A stretch of DNA of 64,000 nucleotides from Williamsia muralis (GTDB taxonomy: Bacteria; Actinomycetota; Actinomycetes; Mycobacteriales; Mycobacteriaceae). Shown here in pieces: positions 59,450 through 64,000 of this stretch. The stretch is taken from the NCBI RefSeq assembly GCF_002735905.1, contig NZ_PEBD01000010.1:186001-250000 (forward strand). Direction: 5' to 3'. Positions within the stretch are counted from its first letter, which is position 1. Every line of letters starts with the position of its first letter. Both the position numbers and the translations under genes were made by a program. The notes below the pieces were generated by a model, which saw only the letters and a program-made list of their open reading frames with translations, did no database searches and was not told where the DNA came from.

Positions 59450-61294
59450 ATGGCTCGTGCTGTTGGAATCGACCTGGGCACCACCAACTCGGTGGTCTCT
59501 GTGCTCGAAGGTGGCGAACCCACCGTTATCGCCAACGCCGAGGGCGCCCGCACCACCCCGTCGGTGGTTGCATTCGCCCGCAACGGCGAGGTTCTGGTCG
59601 GACAGCCGGCCAAGAACCAGGCAGTCACCAACGTCGACCGCACCATCCGTTCGGTCAAGCGCCACATGGGCGAGGACTGGACCACGTCCATCGACGACAA
59701 GAACTACACGCCTCAGGAGATCAGCGCTCGGACGCTGATGAAGCTGAAGCGCGACGCCGAGAGCTACCTGGGTGACGAGGTCGTCGACGCGGTCATCACC
59801 GTCCCTGCGTACTTCAACGACGCCCAGCGGCAGGCCACCAAAGAAGCCGGCCAGATCGCCGGCCTCAACGTGCTCCGCATCGTCAACGAGCCCACCGCCG
59901 CCGCATTGGCGTACGGCCTGGACAAGGGCGAGAAGGAACAGACCATCCTGGTGTTCGACCTCGGTGGCGGTACGTTCGACGTCTCGCTGCTGGAGATCGG
60001 CGACGGTGTCGTCGAGGTCCGGGCGACCTCCGGTGACAACCACCTCGGTGGTGACGACTGGGACCAGCGTGTCGTCGACTGGCTCGTCGACAAGTTCAAG
60101 GCGCAGAACGGCATCGACCTGACCAAGGACAAGATGGCCCTGCAGCGTCTGCGTGAGGCCGCCGAGAAGGCGAAGATCGAACTGTCCTCGGGACAGAGCA
60201 CCTCGATCAACCTGCCCTACATCACGGTCGACGCGGACAAGAACCCGCTGTTCCTCGACGAGCAGCTCACCCGCAGTGAGTTCCAGAAGATCACCAATGA
60301 CCTGCTCGAGCGCACCCGTGCGCCGTTCCAGGCTGTGGTCAAGGACGCCGGCATCGCCGTCGGCGACATCGACCACGTCGTGCTCGTCGGTGGCTCCACC
60401 CGTATGCCCGCCGTCAGCGACCTGGTGCGTGAACTGACCGGAGGCCGCGAGCCCAACAAGGGTGTCAACCCGGACGAGGTCGTGGCCGTCGGTGCCGCAC
60501 TGCAGGCCGGTGTGCTCCGCGGTGAGGTCAAGGACGTCCTGCTCCTCGACGTCACCCCGCTCTCCCTCGGTATCGAGACCAAGGGCGGTGTGATGCACAA
60601 GCTGATCGAGCGCAACACCACGATCCCGACCAAGCGGTCGGAGACCTACACCACGGCAGAGGACAACCAGCCGTCGGTGCAGATCCAGGTGTATCAGGGC
60701 GAGCGTGAGATCGCCTCGCACAACAAGCTGCTCGGTTCGTTCGAGCTGGCCGGTATCGCGCCTGCACCGCAGGGTGTCCCGCAGATCGAGGTGACCTTCG
60801 ACATCGACGCCAACGGCATCGTGCACGTCACCGCCAAGGACAAGGGCACTGGCAAGGAGAACACCATCCGGATCCAGGACGGTTCCGGCCTGTCCAAGGA
60901 CGAGATCGATCGGATGATCAAGGACGCCGAAGCGCACGCCGACGAAGACCGGAAGCGTCGCGAAGAGGCCGAGACCCGCAACCAGGCGGAGTCGCTGGTC
61001 AACCAGACCGAGAAGTTCCTCAAGGAGTCCGACGACAAGGTCCCGGCCGACCTCAAGACCAAGGTCGAAGGGTCGATCGAGGGCGTGCGTGAGGCCCTCA
61101 AGGGCAGCGATCTGGGCGCCGTGAAGTCGGCGGTAGAGAAGCTGACCACCGATTCGCAGGAGCTCGGTCAGGCGATCTACGCCAACGCAGCTGCCGAAGG
61201 TGACGGCGCTGCCGCTGCCGGCGGGGCCGACGATGTCGTCGACGCCGAGGTCGTGGACGAAGGTGCTGACAACACCGCCGGAGAGAACAAGTGA
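59450..61294 (+). CDS. dnaK: Chaperone DnaK (Hsp70)
   Basis: 614 residues, the full actinobacterial length. [20 protein letters not shown] starts the ATPase domain, with [17 protein letters not shown] and [20 protein letters not shown] and the adenine-binding [14 protein letters not shown]. The linker is [17 protein letters not shown], and the substrate domain and Gly/Ala-rich lid end in [13 protein letters not shown] 59450 has an ideal AGGAGG ribosome site. It is the first gene of the heat-shock operon and overlaps grpE by 4 bp. Confidence 0.99.
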   Translation: MARAVGIDLGTTNSVVSVLEGGEPTVIANAEGARTTPSVVAFARNGEVLVGQPAKNQAVTNVDRTIRSVKRHMGEDWTTSIDDKNYTPQEISARTLMKLKRDAESYLGDEVVDAVITVPAYFNDAQRQATKEAGQIAGLNVLRIVNEPTAAALAYGLDKGEKEQTILVFDLGGGTFDVSLLEIGDGVVEVRATSGDNHLGGDDWDQRVVDWLVDKFKAQNGIDLTKDKMALQRLREAAEKAKIELSSGQSTSINLPYITVDADKNPLFLDEQLTRSEFQKITNDLLERTRAPFQAVVKDAGIAVGDIDHVVLVGGSTRMPAVSDLVRELTGGREPNKGVNPDEVVAVGAALQAGVLRGEVKDVLLLDVTPLSLGIETKGGVMHKLIERNTTIPTKRSETYTTAEDNQPSVQIQVYQGEREIASHNKLLGSFELAGIAPAPQGVPQIEVTFDIDANGIVHVTAKDKGTGKENTIRIQDGSGLSKDEIDRMIKDAEAHADEDRKRREEAETRNQAESLVNQTEKFLKESDDKVPADLKTKVEGSIEGVREALKGSDLGAVKSAVEKLTTDSQELGQAIYANAAAEGDGAAAAGGADDVVDAEVVDEGADNTAGENK

Positions 61295-61905
61295 CCGGTC
61301 CGGAATCCGATCCGGCGACCGCCACGGAGGAAGCTCCTCCGGCCACGGATGCCGCGGGCGCGCCCGTAGACGGCGCAGACGCGGCACCCGCTCCGGAATC
61401 GGATGACACGGTGGATGCGGCCATCGACGACGCGGTCGCCGATGTCGCGGGCTCGGACAATGAGTCCGAGTTGCTCGCCGACCTGCAGCGTGTGCACGCG
61501 GAGTACGCCAACTATCGGCGTCGCGCCGAGCGCGAGAAGGTCAGCGCGCAGCAGTACGGCAAGGGTGATCTCATCAAGTCGCTGCTGCCTGTCCTCGACG
61601 ACCTGGACCGCGCACGTGCGCACGGTGACCTCGAAGCGGGCCCGCTGCGTGCGGTGGCCGATAAGATCACCGAGACACTGACCGCGGCCGGTCTCGCCTC
61701 GTTCGGGGCCGAGGGCGACGAGTTCGACCCGGCGCTGCACGAAGCGGTGCAACATGAAGGTCAGGGTTCGAACCCGGTGATCGGGACGGTGTACCGGCAA
61801 GGTTTCCGTCTCGGCGATCGGGTACTGCGCACCGCCATGGTCGTGGTGGTCGACGGTCCGGAACCGGCAGTACAGACCCCTGTGGGTCAGACCGACGAAG
61901 GATGA
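61291..61905 (+). CDS. grpE: Nucleotide exchange factor GrpE
   Basis: 204 residues. An acidic Ala/Asp-rich N-terminal tail (1-60) precedes the coiled-coil ([20 protein letters not shown]) and the beta-domain with [17 protein letters not shown] and [18 protein letters not shown]. It releases ADP from DnaK. The GTG start overlaps dnaK's stop (GTGA), giving coupled translation and a near-fixed ratio. Confidence 0.97.
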   Translation: MTGPESDPATATEEAPPATDAAGAPVDGADAAPAPESDDTVDAAIDDAVADVAGSDNESELLADLQRVHAEYANYRRRAEREKVSAQQYGKGDLIKSLLPVLDDLDRARAHGDLEAGPLRAVADKITETLTAAGLASFGAEGDEFDPALHEAVQHEGQGSNPVIGTVYRQGFRLGDRVLRTAMVVVVDGPEPAVQTPVGQTDEG

Positions 61906-61910
61906 GCATT

Positions 61911-61939
61911 CCGGCCCAGGCGCACCGCGCCTGGGCCGG
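61911..61939. terminator. GC-rich hairpin between grpE and dnaJ
   Basis: A perfect 13-bp stem (CCGGCCCAGGCGC/GCGCCTGGGCCGG) with a 3-nt loop, 6 bp after the grpE stop and followed 15 bp later by TTTTT. It looks like an attenuator or processing site that would lower dnaJ-hspR output relative to dnaK-grpE. Confidence 0.65.
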
Positions 61940-61999
61940 GATCGCTACCAAGACTTTTTGCACAGAACAAGATTGAGAAAGAGAAGGAGGTGACGCCTG

Positions 62000-63184
62000 G
62001 TGGCTCCTCAACGTGAGTGGCTCGAACAGGACTTCTACAAAGCGCTGGGCGTTGCATCCGATGCGTCCGCCGACGACATCAAGCGGGCCTACCGCAAGCT
62101 GGCGCGCGAACTGCATCCCGATGCGAACCCGAACGACCCGGTTGCCGAAGAACGCTTCAAGCTGGTTTCCGAGGCGCACAGCGTGCTGTCCGACCCTGCC
62201 AAGCGCAAGGAGTACGACGACACCCGGCGGATGTTCGCCGGCGCGCGCGGTCGCGGTGGTGCTGCCGGATTCCCCGGCGGCTATGGCACCACGGCCGGAG
62301 GTCAGGAGTTCAACCTCAACGATCTGTTCGGTGACGCGGCGGGCGGACAGCCCGGCGGCGCAGGTGGATTCAGCGACCTGTTCGGCGGCCTGTTCAACCG
62401 CACCGCCACCCCCCGTGGCACCCAGACCCGCAGTCGTCGCGGCAACGATCTGGAAACCGAGACCACGCTGACCTTCAAAGAGGCGGCGCTGGGTACCTCG
62501 AAGACCATCACCATCACCAGTTCGGCGCCGTGCACGAACTGTCATGGCAGTGGCGCAAAACCAGGCACCAGTCCGCGGGTGTGCCCCACCTGCAACGGTG
62601 CCGGCGTGGTCAGCCGCAATCAGGGCGCATTTGGATTCAGCGAACCGTGTTCGGACTGCCGCGGCACCGGATCCAAGATCGACGATCCGTGCCCGGTGTG
62701 TGAGGGCGACGGCGCCACGGTCCGTACCCGCCCGATCACCGTGCGCATCCCGCCCGGTGTGTCCGACGGCGGCAGGATCAGGCTGGCCGGGCAGGGCGAA
62801 GCGGGCCTGCGCGGAGCACCGTCGGGCGACCTGTACGTCAGCGTCCACGTCTCACCCGACCGCACGTTCACCCGCAGCGGCGACGACGTGAAGGTGACCC
62901 TCCCGGTGACCTTCGCCGAACTGGTCCTCGGCACCACGGTGTCGGTACCGACACTCGACGGCAGCGTCGGGTTGAAGATCCCGCCGAACACCGTCGACGG
63001 ACGCACCCTGCGGGTCCGCGGCCGTGGCGTCGCCAAACGCGCCGGCGGTGCCGGCGATCTGTTGGTGACCGTGAAGGTCGCAGTGCCGCCCAAGCTCGAC
63101 GACGCGGCCATCGAAGCTCTTGGCAAGTACGCCGCGGCAGAAAAGGCCAGCGGTTTCGACCCGCGTGCGAATTGGGGTAAGTGA
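62000..63184 (+). CDS. dnaJ: Co-chaperone DnaJ (type I)
   Basis: 394 residues. The J domain (1-70) carries HPD in [11 protein letters not shown], followed by a Gly-rich linker. The zinc-binding domain has four CxxCxGxG repeats ([32 protein letters not shown]), then the C-terminal client-binding domains. GTG start with AAGGAGGTGA upstream. It stimulates DnaK ATPase and delivers clients. The stop overlaps hspR. Confidence 0.98.
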   Translation: MAPQREWLEQDFYKALGVASDASADDIKRAYRKLARELHPDANPNDPVAEERFKLVSEAHSVLSDPAKRKEYDDTRRMFAGARGRGGAAGFPGGYGTTAGGQEFNLNDLFGDAAGGQPGGAGGFSDLFGGLFNRTATPRGTQTRSRRGNDLETETTLTFKEAALGTSKTITITSSAPCTNCHGSGAKPGTSPRVCPTCNGAGVVSRNQGAFGFSEPCSDCRGTGSKIDDPCPVCEGDGATVRTRPITVRIPPGVSDGGRIRLAGQGEAGLRGAPSGDLYVSVHVSPDRTFTRSGDDVKVTLPVTFAELVLGTTVSVPTLDGSVGLKIPPNTVDGRTLRVRGRGVAKRAGGAGDLLVTVKVAVPPKLDDAAIEALGKYAAAEKASGFDPRANWGK

Positions 63185-63594
63185 TGAGCTCCCGCCGTGA
63201 AGAACGTGAATCCGCCGACCAATCGGCGCGGATGTTCGTGATCTCGGTGGCCGCCGAACTGGCCGGCATGCACGCGCAGACACTGCGCACCTATGACCGC
63301 CTCGGGCTCGTCACCCCCCAACGCGCGGCGGGTGGCGGGCGGCGGTACTCCAGCCGCGACGTCGAACTGCTCCGCGAGGTGCAGCGACTGTCGCAGGACG
63401 AGGGTGTGAACCTTGCCGGCATCAAGCGCGTGATCGAGTTGACCAACCAGGTCGACGCGCTGCAGAGCCGGATCCGTGAACTGGAGGCAGAGGTCGCCGC
63501 CCATCGCGCGAGCAGTCGCGGCGAGCTCGTCCCGATGCCGCGAACCAGCGCGTTGGTCGTGTGGAAGCCGCGCCGCGAGCGCGGCGACAGATGA
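63181..63594 (+). CDS. hspR: MerR-family heat-shock repressor HspR
   Basis: 137 residues. The MerR HTH (about 18-85) reads [20 protein letters not shown], then [20 protein letters not shown], and a helical dimerisation region follows ([20 protein letters not shown]). HspR binds HAIR sites upstream of dnaK with DnaK as co-repressor, releasing the operon during heat shock; three HAIR-like repeats precede dnaK here. The GTG at 63181 overlaps dnaJ by 4 bp; ATG 63184 is the alternative start. Confidence 0.96.
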   Translation: MMSSRREERESADQSARMFVISVAAELAGMHAQTLRTYDRLGLVTPQRAAGGGRRYSSRDVELLREVQRLSQDEGVNLAGIKRVIELTNQVDALQSRIRELEAEVAAHRASSRGELVPMPRTSALVVWKPRRERGDR

Positions 63595-63608
63595 GCACGG
63601 CGTCGGCA

Positions 63609-63620
63609 GGAGTCGACTCC
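63609..63620. promoter_or_regulatory. 12-bp palindrome GGAGTCGACTCC
   Basis: A perfect palindrome in the 82-bp gap between hspR and the next gene. It could be a small operator or terminator stem. Weak evidence. Confidence 0.3.
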
Positions 63621-63676
63621 GCCTCGCATTTCGTGAGTTTCGGTAACAGCGCCTTCGATGAGAGCGATACTCAGGT

Positions 63677-64000
63677 ATGAGCCAGGTACTCGGGATTTCG
63701 ATCACCGACCTGGAGATCGCCTCGGTGGTCGCCGATTCCGGCACCGGTGAGGTATTGGCCCGCAACTTCGTGGAGTTGACGGGCCCTTCTCCTGAGATCG
63801 CCTTCGACGCGATCTATCAGTTGGTCGAGTCAGCACCCATCACGCCGTCGGCGATCACCATCGCATGCTCCGACAGCGGAATGCAGTTGGCGATCGACGA
63901 CATCCTCGCCGCGAAAGTCGTGCCCGACTTCATTCTGCCGCCGAACCCAGCAAATTCCTCGGCCGGGCCGATAAAACCTGCGTGGTTCGCGCGCACGACC
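63677..64000 (+). CDS. N-terminal part of a DUF7159/actin-like protein (3' end outside window)
   Basis: Open to the window end (108 codons): MSQVLGISITDLEIASVVAD, then EVLARNFVELTGPSPEIAFD, an actin/Hsp70-like beta-strand start followed by a helix. Such starts are typical of the DUF7159 domain found in mycobacterial proteins next to ini/Hsp70-like genes. No catalytic residue can be seen in this fragment. It may be another member of the Hsp70-like membrane family seen at 26853 and 48842. Confidence 0.55.
   Translation, partial: MSQVLGISITDLEIASVVADSGTGEVLARNFVELTGPSPEIAFDAIYQLVESAPITPSAITIACSDSGMQLAIDDILAAKVVPDFILPPNPANSSAGPIKPAWFARTT

Noticed and set aside
59243-61387. 714-codon open frame antisense to dnaK
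   Set aside because: Long antisense frames over dnaK are a known codon-bias artefact in high-GC genomes; no independent ribosome site or domain is seen.
1-64000. CRISPR arrays, rRNA genes and insertion-sequence transposases
   Set aside because: No regular repeat-spacer pattern, no rRNA signature and no transposase motifs were seen in any frame.

Overview
The window is high-GC actinobacterial DNA, most likely from the order Mycobacteriales and probably a Gordonia-type organism. This is inferred from gene content and codon use; no 16S or other species marker is present. The backbone follows part of the Mycobacterium tuberculosis map, as I remember it: dcd-udgA (Rv0321-0322), alaA (Rv0337c), the Fe-S reductase Rv0338c, the LuxR-type STAND ATPase IniR (Rv0339c), iniB-iniA-iniC (Rv0341-0343) and dnaK-grpE-dnaJ-hspR (Rv0350-0353). 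Accessory blocks are inserted between these.

Layout. 1-12750: mixed single genes. These include the end of a YibE/F-type membrane protein, an FAH hydrolase/metallo-beta-lactamase pair, a membrane DUF418-like protein, a NarL-type two-component pair, HdeD, a lytic transglycosylase, a Gly/Phe-repeat DUF1542-like membrane protein, a secreted DUF4185 protein, the uracil-crosslinking DNA glycosylase UdgX and a uridine-kinase-like protein. 12731-17174: a Baeyer-Villiger-type monooxygenase, a GAF-ANTAR regulator, and a divergent XRE regulator/methionine aminopeptidase pair with two matched operators. 17200-21005: a tRNA-Gly hotspot. An intact tRNA-Gly lies at the right end, a perfect 46-bp copy of its 3' half at 18020 and an older decayed copy at 17200. 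The cargo between the two perfect copies is a HEPN-domain protein plus a frameshifted AAA-type ATPase and a beheaded zinc-ribbon gene. 21107-28500: DUF222-HNH protein, ECF41-type sigma factor with its carboxymuconolactone-decarboxylase partner, dcd, UDP-glucose dehydrogenase, MerR, a degenerate Hsp70-like membrane protein and TetR. 28616-35511: a DHA2 efflux pump divergent from its TetR, and a four-gene catabolic-looking operon (EphD-like fusion, ferritin-like hydrolase, PDR-type reductase, flavin monooxygenase). 35595-46320: alaA, the large Fe-S reductase, then YdcF/SanA, two acyltransferases, a TSUP transporter, AraC and VOC proteins.

46348-58565 is the most distinctive region, an expanded iniBAC cell-envelope-stress locus. 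A STAND/LuxR regulator (IniR-like) overlaps a membrane-anchored Hsp70-like protein with a Pro-Ala tail. Both are transcribed away from a 1187-residue IniB-like Gly/Ala protein, two dynamin-like GTPases (IniA- and IniC-like) and an unassigned 200-residue protein. IniB carries Phe-Gly pentapeptides and a 594-bp tandem duplication, and a 16-bp-stem hairpin separates iniB from iniA.

59165-63594 is the dnaK operon. Three HAIR-like inverted repeats precede dnaK, so feedback repression by the operon's own last product, HspR, is expected. A GC hairpin separates grpE from dnaJ. The window ends inside a DUF7159/actin-like gene.

Limits: functions are read from motifs and remembered families without any database search, starts are judged by eye, and promoter calls are tentative.
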